NCBI GenBank assembly: GCA_002746235.1
Contig: NVWJ01000010.1
Coordinates: forward strand, 49,393-58,025
From: Planctomycetota bacterium
GTDB taxonomy: Bacteria > Planctomycetota > UBA1135
Length of the DNA: 8,633 nucleotides
Reading direction: 5' to 3'
A model generated the notes under the pieces. It saw only the letters and a program-made list of their open reading frames with translations. It was not told the origin of the DNA and did no database searches. A program made the translations under genes and the position numbers. Below, in pieces: positions 1 to 6,552 of this stretch. Within the stretch, counting starts at the first letter, position 1. Each line of letters starts with the position of its first letter.

Positions 1-2175
1 TTCCGCCTGCGTCACCCCCTGATTGATGGTCAAGGCAACTTCGGTTCGATCGATGGCGACCCACCGGCTGCTATGCGATACACCGAGGCCAAGATGACCG
101 GTCCTGCTGAGGAGATGTTGACCGACCTCGAAAAGGACACCGCTGATCTCAAGTCCAACTACGATGAAACGCGCATGGAGCCGACCGTGCTCCCAGGCAA
201 GTTCCCGAACTTGTTGGTCAACGGTTCGGAAGGCATCGCGGTGGGTATGTCCACGGCATTGCCGCCGCACAACTTGTTGGAGGTGTTGAACGCCATCCGC
301 CACTTGTTGGACAACCCGGACTGTAACGTGCGCGATTTAATGCAAATCGTCACCGGCCCTGACTTCCCAACCGGCGGCATCATTTGTGGTCGCAGTGGTA
401 TTGCCGAGGCTTACTTAACTGGCCGCGGTCGGGTGATTTTGCGCGCCAAGATGCACCTTGAAGAATCCGGCGGACGTGGCCGCGATGCGCTGGTCATCAC
501 CGAGATTCCTTACGAGCGTGAGAAGGCCGCAATCATCGAGAAGATTGCTCTAGAGGTCAAGAATGAGCGCATTGAGGGCATTCATGACATCCGCGATGAA
601 TCTTCACGTGAAGGCATGCGCCTAGTCATTGAGTTGCGCAAAGATGGCGATGCGGTTGTGGTGGAGAACCTGCTGTACAAGCACAGCAGCCTTCAAATCA
701 CTTACGCAATCCGTAACACGGCGCTGATTGAAGGTCAGCCGCGCACTTTGAACTTGAAGGAATTGGTTGCGGCTTATCGCGATCACCGCTTCGATGTCAT
801 CCGTCGCCGCACCCGCTTCTTGCTCAATAAAGCGGAGCATCGCCTGCACATTCTTGAAGGCATGATGATCGCAATTCGATCCATCGATGAGGTGGTGGAG
901 ATCATCAAGGCATCGGCGGATACGCAAGCGGCGCGCCAAGGATTAGAGGCCGCGTTTAATCTTACGCCGATTCAGTCGCAGGCGATTGTCGACATGCGCC
1001 TTGGCCGTTTGACTGGGCTGGAAATCGAGAAGCTTCAGACTGAGATTGATGGCCTCAAGGTGGACATCGCTTGGTTCCTTCGGATTTTGGCGGAAGACGA
1101 GTTGGTGTTCAACATCATCCGCGAAGACCTGGATGAACTCGAGAAGAAGTATGCCGAACCACGTCGCACCGCAATCGGTGAAGGCGTGATGGACTTCTTA
1201 ACCGAGGACCTCATCACCGAAGAGACCATGGCGGTTACGGTGAGCAGTAAGGGGTACGTGAAGCGTACTTCGGTCGATGCTTATCGCGCACAATCGCGCG
1301 GTGGACGTGGCATTGCTGGCGGCAAGGCGAAAGACGGCGACGTCCTCTCGCACTTGTTCGTGTGTAGCACTCACGATTACCTGCTGGTCATCACCGACCG
1401 CGGACGCCTGTACTGGCTCAAGGTTTATCGCCTGCCAGAGCAAGAGCGCACCGCCAAGGGCCGTTCGATCCGCAACCTCATTGAAGGCATTCAGCCAGAT
1501 GAGGAAATTCGCTCCATCCTTTCCACCCGCAACTTCGATGAAGGCGATTACCTGGTATTCGCAACCGAGAAGGGCAAGGTGAAGAAGACCGAGCTGAAGG
1601 CTTACTCGAACGTGCGTAGCGCTGGCATCATTGCGACCAAGCTCGAAGAGGGCGATCGTCTGATTGGCACGCGTCTGGTGTCGAAGGGCAATGAAGTCAT
1701 GCTGATTACCGCTGGCGGTCAGGTGGTGCGTTTCCGCGAGGACGACGCACGCGCCATGGGCCGTAATGCAGCGGGCGTGAAGGGTGCTACCTTGCGCGGC
1801 GATGACAAGGTGGTTGACCTCATTACTGGCACCGAAGAGGAATATCTTCTTCTCGTGTGTGAGAACGGCTACGGCAAGCAGACTCGCATCGGCGAGTTCC
1901 GTTTGACTAAGCGCGGTTCTCAGGGCGTGGTGGGCATCAAGACCAATGAGCGTAACGGCCAGGTGGTCAACGCTCGAAATGCCAGTCGTTGCGATGAAGT
2001 CATTTTCTCAACCACCGGAGGCATGTTGGTGCGCACCAAAATCGACGAAATCTCCAAGCAAGGTCGCGCCACCCAAGGCGTGCGCTTGGTGAACCTTAAG
2101 GATGGCGACAAGATTGCCAGCCTTGCCGCGATTCCGCGTGAAGAGGAAAGCGATTCCAAGACGGAGGAGAAGTAA
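1..2175 (+). CDS. gyrA: DNA gyrase subunit A, C-terminal ~724 residues (5' end outside window)
   Basis: GyrA cleaves and rejoins DNA in the A2B2 gyrase that introduces negative supercoils. The reading frame is open from the first base, so the start codon lies upstream. The active-site tyrosine sits in AAMRYTE (codon at 79-81, matching E. coli Tyr122), preceded by DGQGNFGSIDGD. That alignment puts window residue 1 near E. coli residue 96, implying a full protein of about 820 residues. The resistance-determining Ser83/Asp87 positions are therefore not visible, while Gln106 is present. A ParC/GyrA signature (GIAVGMSTALPPHN) follows, then the coiled-coil arm. The C-terminal beta-pinwheel begins near codon 405 and carries a GyrA box QSRGGRG (1291-1311). 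An intact box, needed for DNA wrapping, argues for GyrA over ParC. The tail is short and acidic. The TAA stop shares one base with the next ATG, so the genes are probably co-transcribed. Confidence 0.97.
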   Translation, partial: FRLRHPLIDGQGNFGSIDGDPPAAMRYTEAKMTGPAEEMLTDLEKDTADLKSNYDETRMEPTVLPGKFPNLLVNGSEGIAVGMSTALPPHNLLEVLNAIRHLLDNPDCNVRDLMQIVTGPDFPTGGIICGRSGIAEAYLTGRGRVILRAKMHLEESGGRGRDALVITEIPYEREKAAIIEKIALEVKNERIEGIHDIRDESSREGMRLVIELRKDGDAVVVENLLYKHSSLQITYAIRNTALIEGQPRTLNLKELVAAYRDHRFDVIRRRTRFLLNKAEHRLHILEGMMIAIRSIDEVVEIIKASADTQAARQGLEAAFNLTPIQSQAIVDMRLGRLTGLEIEKLQTEIDGLKVDIAWFLRILAEDELVFNIIREDLDELEKKYAEPRRTAIGEGVMDFLTEDLITEETMAVTVSSKGYVKRTSVDAYRAQSRGGRGIAGGKAKDGDVLSHLFVCSTHDYLLVITDRGRLYWLKVYRLPEQERTAKGRSIRNLIEGIQPDEEIRSILSTRNFDEGDYLVFATEKGKVKKTELKAYSNVRSAGIIATKLEEGDRLIGTRLVSKGNEVMLITAGGQVVRFREDDARAMGRNAAGVKGATLRGDDKVVDLITGTEEEYLLLVCENGYGKQTRIGEFRLTKRGSQGVVGIKTNERNGQVVNARNASRCDEVIFSTTGGMLVRTKIDEISKQGRATQGVRLVNLKDGDKIASLAAIPREEESDSKTEEK
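2163..2167 (+). promoter_or_regulatory. Shine-Dalgarno of the yqeY-like gene
   Basis: GGAGG lies 7 bases before the ATG at 2175, inside the last codons of gyrA. It is the only strong Shine-Dalgarno I find before any start in this window, and it fixes the start of the downstream gene at the TAATG junction. Confidence 0.8.
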
Positions 2176-2651
2176 TGCTGCAACGACTGACCGATGAAAT
2201 CAAACAAGCCATGCGCGACAAAGCTAAGTTGCGCTTGCAGACCTTGCGTTCGATTATGAACGACTTCAAAAACAGTGGCATCGAAAAGAAGGGCGCGAAA
2301 GGCCTGACTCAGGAAGTGGCTTCGCCGGCAGAGTTCTTAGATGAATCTGAAATGGTGAAGATCATTCAAGGAGCAGCTAAGCGTCGTCGTGAAGCCGCCG
2401 AGCAGTTCGTGTTGGGCGACCGTCCAGAGTTGGCAGCCAAGGAAGAAGAGGAGCTCACCATTTTGCAAGAGTTTCTGCCTGAGGCCATGGGCGAAGATGA
2501 GCTGAAAGGCCTTGTTGCAGAGGCCATCGCCGAAGTGGGTGCTAGCTCCATGGCGGACATGGGCAAGGTCATGGCGATTGTAAAGGACAAGGTTGATGGT
2601 CGCGCCGAAGGTGGCGTGATCTCCGCAATCGTGCGCGGGATGCTCGGATGA
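2175..2651 (+). CDS. yqeY: GatB/YqeY domain-containing protein, 158 aa
   Basis: This is a stand-alone YqeY-family protein of nearly the usual length (about 150 residues). The family resembles the tail domain of GatB, the tRNA-dependent amidotransferase subunit that contacts tRNA. The function of the free-standing protein is not settled, and a role near tRNA or aminoacylation is only inferred. Visible family marks are the N-terminal helix with LRLQTLRSIMNDFKN (19-33), a helix with AAKRRREAAEQF (67-78), the segment LQEFLPEAM (97-105) and the C-terminal hallmark DMGKVMAIVKDKVDGRAEGG (128-147), followed by VISAIVRGML. The start is set by the GGAGG 7 bases upstream. The ATG overlaps the gyrA stop by 1 base and the TGA stop overlaps the next ATG by 4 bases, so the three genes should be one translationally coupled unit. 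It is cytosolic, with no signal or membrane segment. Confidence 0.9.
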   Translation: MLQRLTDEIKQAMRDKAKLRLQTLRSIMNDFKNSGIEKKGAKGLTQEVASPAEFLDESEMVKIIQGAAKRRREAAEQFVLGDRPELAAKEEEELTILQEFLPEAMGEDELKGLVAEAIAEVGASSMADMGKVMAIVKDKVDGRAEGGVISAIVRGMLG

Positions 2652-2923
2652 GTGAGTCCGTGAAATTCCCGTTTAAAGCGCGCTACATTGTCTATGGCAT
2701 TTTGTACCTCGCATTGCTGACCCGCATATCGATGTTTACCATCGATAAGGCTTTCAGTAAGTCGCAGGAGTTAGCGAACTATCAGATCGATAAAACACGT
2801 CGTTTTATGGGTGAAAAGAAGGCCAAAGAATTGTCCGACCACATTCATGGCATCGGCCAGAATGGGGAAGAGGCTCCTGCATTGGATGCAGAAGCCTCTA
2901 GTGAGTCGGAAGGGAACGAGTAG
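2648..2923 (+). CDS. small single-pass membrane protein of unknown function, 91 aa
   Basis: I do not recognise a family. The ATG overlaps the yqeY-like stop (ATGA, 4 bases), which supports a real, coupled gene. A short basic N-terminus (KFPFKARY) leads into one hydrophobic segment at about residues 13-30, interrupted by Arg26 (GILYLALLTRISMF). A charged, probably helical stretch follows (about 31-66, with KTRRFMGEKKAKELSD), and then an acidic, low-complexity tail (74-91: many Glu, Ser and Ala). The positive-inside rule is ambiguous because both flanks are basic. The initiation region has only a weak GGGA 7 bases upstream, so translation probably depends on ribosomes finishing yqeY. The stop codon lies in the loop of a terminator hairpin, marking this as the last gene of the gyrA cluster. 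A small scaffold or regulatory membrane protein is possible, but nothing in the sequence specifies a role. Confidence 0.75.
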   Translation: MSESVKFPFKARYIVYGILYLALLTRISMFTIDKAFSKSQELANYQIDKTRRFMGEKKAKELSDHIHGIGQNGEEAPALDAEASSESEGNE

Positions 2924-2935
2924 TCGCTCCCTTCT
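2908..2935. terminator. probable bidirectional terminator between convergent operons
   Basis: The 5' arm (2908-2919) pairs with the 3' arm (2924-2935) to give an approximately 12-bp stem. It has one A-C mismatch (2916/2927) and one G-T pair at the base. The four-base loop, GTAG (2920-2923), contains the TAG stop of the small membrane protein. The 5' arm contains AAGGGA and the 3' arm TCCCTT, so each strand reads purine-rich before and pyrimidine-rich after a GC-rich core. The internal mismatch becomes a permissible G-U pair in the minus-strand transcript. The stop codons of the two convergent genes are only 16 bases apart, exactly where a shared terminator would be expected. The U-tracts are short, so efficiency is uncertain. 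Confidence 0.6.
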
Positions 2936-2939
2936 CTGG

Positions 2940-4364
2940 CTAGATCAGGAAGCGGAAGTACAAGTAGATCGAGGCAATCACGATGCTCATGAGCATCATC
3001 GGGAAGGCCGTCTTTAGGAAGGTCATAAACCTGATCGGATGCCCCGCCCTTTCGGCGAAGCCAGCCACAATCAAGTTGGCACTCGCGCCAATCAGGCTTC
3101 CGTTGCCGCCGAGGCAGGCTCCGAGAGACAGCGCCCACCAGATGGAGTGTTGCTGATCAAGGGTAAGCTCGGTTCCATTCGCCGCAAGCTGGTCAAAGGT
3201 TGCGTGGATGGTTGGGATCATGGTTGCAACAAAAGGAATGTTGTCGACCACGGTGGAGGCAATCGCAGAAACCCAAATGATGGCCATCGCCAACATGCTG
3301 GTGATTTCTTTGGTACTTTCCATGCCTTCTGTCAGCCCTGCCACTTGACCGGCCAGGATGTCTAGGGCACCGGCTTGCTCCAGGCCTCCCACGATTACGA
3401 ACAGCCCTACGAAAAAGAAGATGGTGACCCACTCCACTTCCCCAGAGGTGTGGTGAACGTTCTCACTTTTCTCTTCTACCGTGCGGCCTAGGTTGTCTAG
3501 TAGCAACAACAGCGCCGCGCCGGTCATGGCGATGGTGGCTGGCTCTAAACCTGCGGGGTGACCGAAAACGAACCCAATGAGGACAAGAAACAGGACTGTC
3601 AGTGATTTCTTAAGCAGAGGTACATCCTTAATCGCGTCTCTCTCGCGGAAGTCCATCACCCGTTGGCGGGCTTCCGGAGTGGCTTTCAGCTTGCGACCCC
3701 AAACTAACCAAATCGGAATCAAAGTGGCGGCAAAGATCACCGGGACAATCGGCGCGATTTCGGTCACGAAGTGATTGAAAGTGATGGTGTCGACCAGCGA
3801 GCCAATCAAAATGTTGGGCGGGTCACCAATCAGCGTTGCTGTACCGCCAATGTTCGAGAACATGATCTCTGCGAAAAGGAAGGGATAGGGTTTGATATCC
3901 AATTCCTCGGTAATCAGCAAGGTCACCGGCGCAATCAAAAGCACCGTAGTGACGTTGTCCAGCAATGCGGACAGCACTGCCGTGACAATGCTGAGCATGA
4001 CCAAAATGCCCCATGGACTAGCCTTAACTTTCTTCGCCGACCAGATGGCCAGATATTGGAAGACCCCGCTGCGTCGGGTGATGGCCACAATGATCATCAT
4101 GCCGGTCAGCAAACCGATGGTATTCCAATCGATGCCCATAATCGCAGTTTCCTGCGTATGTACACCTACCAGGATCATCGCCCCGCCACCCAACATGGCA
4201 ACGACTGCGCGGTTAAAGCGCTCGGCCATGATGACGGCGTAGGTCAGGCCAAAAATGATGCCTGCTACAAGGAGTGGGTCCAATCCGAAAATGACATGAG
4301 GCTCATGCCTACCAGCGGCAGGCGCCCCATGCTGCAGGAGCATGGAAAACAGGTTGGTGATCAT
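2940..4364 (-). CDS. NhaD/ArsB/P-protein family ion transporter, probable Na+/H+ antiporter, 474 aa
   Basis: This is a polytopic inner-membrane transporter of the ion transporter superfamily that includes NhaD antiporters, ArsB arsenite pumps and the P-protein permeases. About 11-12 hydrophobic segments are visible. The two inverted-repeat halves show matching motifs: SALLDNVTTVLL (132-143) with NIGGTATLIGDPPN (171-184) in the first, and ASTVVDNIPFVATM (369-382) with LGGNGSLIGASANL (418-431) in the second. The paired Asp-Asn motifs (136-137, 374-375) fit the ion-binding hairpin regions of this fold. A hydrophilic loop (about 224-252) and a second one (292-311) separate the halves. The ATG overlaps the stop of the upstream CBS-domain gene by 4 bases and has no Shine-Dalgarno, indicating coupled translation. 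Substrate cannot be fixed from sequence. Na+/H+ exchange is favoured over arsenite because no arsR or arsC lies nearby. Confidence 0.88.
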   Translation of the reverse strand: MITNLFSMLLQHGAPAAGRHEPHVIFGLDPLLVAGIIFGLTYAVIMAERFNRAVVAMLGGGAMILVGVHTQETAIMGIDWNTIGLLTGMMIIVAITRRSGVFQYLAIWSAKKVKASPWGILVMLSIVTAVLSALLDNVTTVLLIAPVTLLITEELDIKPYPFLFAEIMFSNIGGTATLIGDPPNILIGSLVDTITFNHFVTEIAPIVPVIFAATLIPIWLVWGRKLKATPEARQRVMDFRERDAIKDVPLLKKSLTVLFLVLIGFVFGHPAGLEPATIAMTGAALLLLLDNLGRTVEEKSENVHHTSGEVEWVTIFFFVGLFVIVGGLEQAGALDILAGQVAGLTEGMESTKEITSMLAMAIIWVSAIASTVVDNIPFVATMIPTIHATFDQLAANGTELTLDQQHSIWWALSLGACLGGNGSLIGASANLIVAGFAERAGHPIRFMTFLKTAFPMMLMSIVIASIYLYFRFLI

Positions 4365-4828
4365 GCGTCGAGGCCGTCGAAGAGGTGATCCAGGACGTCC
4401 CAGTAAGAGACGATGCCCACTAATTGATGACTTCCGGCCTCAAGCACCGGCATATTGCCGCGCGACTGGAAAAGCATTTGCACCACATGAGTCATGTCGT
4501 CCTCTGGCTTCAAGGTCGGGCGATCTGCATCTAGGTAGCTGCCTACAGAGTCATTCCAGTTGTCGGCAAGGCGACGACGCAGATCCTCCATATTGTCGTG
4601 GATGAACTGGATGTCCGACATGGGACCTTTCAGCCCCATACCGGCGACGTGGGGCATGGCCAATCCGAGCACGCTTTGTACGCCAAATTGTCCGAGGAAT
4701 TTACCGGCATCATCCACGATGGGAATGCTGCGAAATCGCCGCTCAGTGAGCAGACGGATGGTGTCACCGACGGTCGTATCGGGCGATACGGTGACCAAAT
4801 CGGTGGTCATGATGGAGGCGCATGTCAT
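4361..4828 (-). CDS. stand-alone tandem CBS-domain protein, 155 aa
   Basis: The protein is two CBS domains with almost nothing else. CBS1 (about residues 6-57) starts IMTTDLVTVSPDTTVGD and continues RRFRSIPIVDDAGKFLGQ. CBS2 (about 97-151) contains LKPEDDMTHVVQMLFQSRGN, then MPVLE and LVGIVSYWDVLDHLF. Tandem CBS pairs (Bateman modules) usually bind adenine nucleotides such as AMP, ATP or c-di-AMP and regulate a partner. The residues joining the domains (about 60-95) form a charged helix-prone linker. I place the start at ATG 4828, which opens directly on the first CBS domain. The same frame is open up to an ATG at 4933, but that extension has no CBS homology and would run across the promoter and start of murJ. 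No Shine-Dalgarno precedes 4828. The stop overlaps the transporter start (ATGA), so the natural inference is that this protein regulates that transporter. Confidence 0.87.
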   Translation of the reverse strand: MTCASIMTTDLVTVSPDTTVGDTIRLLTERRFRSIPIVDDAGKFLGQFGVQSVLGLAMPHVAGMGLKGPMSDIQFIHDNMEDLRRRLADNWNDSVGSYLDADRPTLKPEDDMTHVVQMLFQSRGNMPVLEAGSHQLVGIVSYWDVLDHLFDGLDA

Positions 4829-4848
4829 GGGATGAAACGGGGCTGACA

Positions 4849-4877
4849 AGATTAGGGTGGCCCGAAGCTTTGGTCTA
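4849..4877 (-). promoter_or_regulatory. weak candidate promoter for the CBS-transporter operon
   Basis: On the minus strand TAGACC (4877-4872, 4 of 6 matches to the -35 consensus) is followed after 17 bases by TAATCT (4854-4849), a poor -10 with 3 of 6 matches. The overlapping CCTAAT matches slightly better but with a 15-base spacer. A transcript from here would have a leader of roughly 15 bases before the ATG at 4828. This is the best pair I find, but it is weak. Confidence 0.2.
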
Positions 4878-4885
4878 GACTTCGG
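4862..4885. promoter_or_regulatory. inverted repeat in divergent promoter region, candidate operator
   Basis: CCGAAG (4862-4867) and CTTCGG (4880-4885) are perfect 6-base inverted arms separated by 12 bases. Within the spacer lies a palindromic TCTAGA (4874-4879). The element sits between the divergent CBS and murJ starts and overlaps the candidate minus-strand -35 region. This is the usual place for a repressor or activator site, but a 6-base dyad can arise by chance. Confidence 0.3.
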
Positions 4886-4900
4886 AGGGTCAATCCAGCG

Positions 4901-4937
4901 TTGGAAAGCGAGCCAGAAGAGAGTCATAATCACCTAC
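4901..4937 (+). promoter_or_regulatory. candidate murJ promoter, possibly giving a leaderless transcript
   Basis: TTGGAA (4901-4906, 4 of 6 matches to the -35 consensus), an 18-base spacer, then CATAAT (4925-4930, 5 of 6 matches to the -10). Transcription would begin about 7 bases later, at 4936-4938, which is the murJ ATG itself. No Shine-Dalgarno is present before that ATG, which fits a leaderless message. Confidence 0.42.
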
Positions 4938-6500
4938 ATGGCCGCGGTTTCGGGAAACGATGGAGGAGGACGTCACGCTTTGCGTGGCGCCTTAGTCATG
5001 TCGGTTTGGACCCTGGTTTCAAGAGTGCTCGGTTTCATCCGCGACGCTCTTATGCTGTCGATTTTTGGAGCCAGCGCTGGTCAAGGTGCATTTTTGCTTG
5101 CGTGGACGGTTCCCAACTTATTCCGCAAGTTGCTCGGCGAAGGCGCAGTGTCAGCAGCTGTGCAACCCGCCTTGATGAAGGCGGAAGTGGAGGAGGGCGA
5201 GGCATCGGCAAAGGCCTTGTTTGCATCCTTCCAGGGATTTTTACTGCTGCTATTGGTGGTGGTGGTCGGGATTGGTGAGATCGTCATCTGGACCTGGCGC
5301 GCGCAGTTGGAGCTTGGCGCCGATCACTTCGATTTACGCCGCACGCTTTACTTCTCGGGCTTCCTGTTGCCTTATGTGATTCCGATTTGCCTGTGTGCTC
5401 TTTGTGCAGCGCCGCAAAACTTGCGCGATCGTTTTTGGCGTCCTGCCTTAGCTCCGGTGATGTTGAACGCCGTGTGGATTGTGGGGTTGTTGGTTTTATC
5501 CAGCTCCTTTGATTACAACGAATCAGTCATCAATGCACTCTGCGCGGTGATCCTAGTCGGCGGCCTCTTGCAGTGGATTCTCCAGTGGACTGGGCTGCGT
5601 GACATGGGCTGGCCGGTGAAGCCGCATCTTCAGCTTCACGACCCGCGCCGCAATCGTGCGATTCGAGCCTTTGCTCCGGCCTTATTGGGCATGGCGGCTT
5701 TGCAAATCAATGTGGCTATCGACCAAATCTTGGTGCGCAGTTTGGTGAACGAAACCGCCAACAACTATTCCTTTTACGCCAATCGCATGTTGCATTTACC
5801 GCTGGCTTTGGTCGGGGTTGCGGCCATGACCGGCTCCATGCCATTGTTCGCAAAGTTGGCGGCACAAGGAAAGTTGCAGGAGTTGGGGCGTGTTCTGACC
5901 CGCGGTTGTGAAAGTACGCTGCTGCTGATTTGCGCCGCCGGCATTGGTATGGGAGTGATTGCACATCCATTACTAACTCTCATGTTTCAGCACGGCGAGT
6001 TCACCGCGGACGACGTCAACCTGCTCACCCCAACTTTGCTCGCGTATTTATGGGTGCTGCCCTTCGCCACGGTTGGCGGCATGCTGACTCGCGCGCACCA
6101 AAGCTTGGGTTCTTATCGCCTGCCGGCGATTGCGGCCGCGGTTTCGATTCCAGTGAACTTAGTTTTAGATGTCATCCTGTTACCGCGACTCGGAGTTCCC
6201 GGAGCTGGCTGGGCGACCACGGCATCGATGGCGGTGCAGACGGTGATTTTGTTATTCAGCATGTCGCGCATCGGTCTTTCGCGCCCGGTTCATTTACGCC
6301 GACTTCCGGGAGTTTTATTGCCCGGAGTGGTCGCCGGTTTTGCAGCTTGGGCGGCATTGGAGTTCACTCCAACCGACTCATTCATCCCAGGCCTTGGTGT
6401 GGGGTTTGCAGTTCTGGCTGGCGGCTTTGCAGGTGCAATCACGACGTGGTTGGCTCGCCCAGATGATTTCCGCGACCTCATCCGTGCCTTGAAGCGCTGA
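4938..6500 (+). CDS. murJ: lipid II flippase MurJ (MviN family), 520 aa
   Basis: MurJ flips lipid-linked peptidoglycan precursors (lipid II) to the outer face of the inner membrane. Length and about 14 hydrophobic segments fit the MVF/MviN family. The first helix has SRVLGFIRD (28-36), with Arg29 and Arg35 matching E. coli Arg18 and Arg24. The next region has VPNLFRKLLGEGAVSAAVQP (58-77), with Arg63 matching Arg52. FYANRMLHLPLALVGVAAM lies mid-protein, with Arg283 matching Arg270. FQHGEFTADDV follows, corresponding to FQYGKFTAFDA. The position of E. coli Asp39 is Gly50 here. I chose ATG 4938: the frame extends upstream to a GTG at 4857, but those 27 residues look non-homologous and cover the probable promoter. 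The N-terminus before the first helix is slightly long and glycine-rich. It is divergent from the CBS-transporter operon, with a 109-base intergenic region. Confidence 0.94.
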   Translation: MAAVSGNDGGGRHALRGALVMSVWTLVSRVLGFIRDALMLSIFGASAGQGAFLLAWTVPNLFRKLLGEGAVSAAVQPALMKAEVEEGEASAKALFASFQGFLLLLLVVVVGIGEIVIWTWRAQLELGADHFDLRRTLYFSGFLLPYVIPICLCALCAAPQNLRDRFWRPALAPVMLNAVWIVGLLVLSSSFDYNESVINALCAVILVGGLLQWILQWTGLRDMGWPVKPHLQLHDPRRNRAIRAFAPALLGMAALQINVAIDQILVRSLVNETANNYSFYANRMLHLPLALVGVAAMTGSMPLFAKLAAQGKLQELGRVLTRGCESTLLLICAAGIGMGVIAHPLLTLMFQHGEFTADDVNLLTPTLLAYLWVLPFATVGGMLTRAHQSLGSYRLPAIAAAVSIPVNLVLDVILLPRLGVPGAGWATTASMAVQTVILLFSMSRIGLSRPVHLRRLPGVLLPGVVAGFAAWAALEFTPTDSFIPGLGVGFAVLAGGFAGAITTWLARPDDFRDLIRALKR

Positions 6501-6505
6501 AATCT

Positions 6506-6525
6506 ATCGAGGAAGCCTTGATTTC
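6506..6525 (+). terminator. weak hairpin after murJ, possible terminator
   Basis: ATCGAGG (6506-6512) and CCTTGAT (6516-6522) form a 7-base stem, including one G-U pair, with a three-base AAG loop. It starts 6 bases after the murJ stop and is followed only by TTTCT. The stem is short and the U-tract poor, so it may merely attenuate read-through into the hydrolase gene. Confidence 0.28.
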
Positions 6526-6552
6526 TAGAGCTTTCCGCGTGACGTAAGCTGA

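Noticed and set aside
1..2175. Topoisomerase IV subunit ParC instead of GyrA
   Set aside because: An intact GyrA box (QSRGGRG) and a full set of C-terminal pinwheel repeats are present, which ParC usually lacks or has degenerated.
2940..4364. ArsB arsenite efflux pump
   Set aside because: The fold family is shared, but no arsenic-resistance genes are adjacent and the motifs fit the NhaD/P-permease branch at least as well; substrate left open.
3771..4388. 205-codon plus-strand ORF opposite the transporter gene
   Set aside because: It is rich in His, Gln, Asp and Arg with no recognisable domain, as expected for the antisense of a hydrophobic membrane-protein gene; the minus-strand frame has clear family motifs.
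4829..4933. N-terminal extension of the CBS protein from an ATG at 4933
   Set aside because: The extra 35 residues have no CBS homology and would cross the murJ promoter; ATG 4828 lies just before the first CBS domain.
4857..4937. GTG start 27 codons upstream for murJ
   Set aside because: The extension is not MurJ-like, has no ribosome binding site, and contains the best promoter match; ATG 4938 is a better fit.
5930..6466. 178-codon plus-strand ORF inside murJ in another frame
   Set aside because: The murJ frame is conserved through this stretch (FQHGEFTADDV and following helices); the alternative frame is Arg/Ser/His-rich with no family features.
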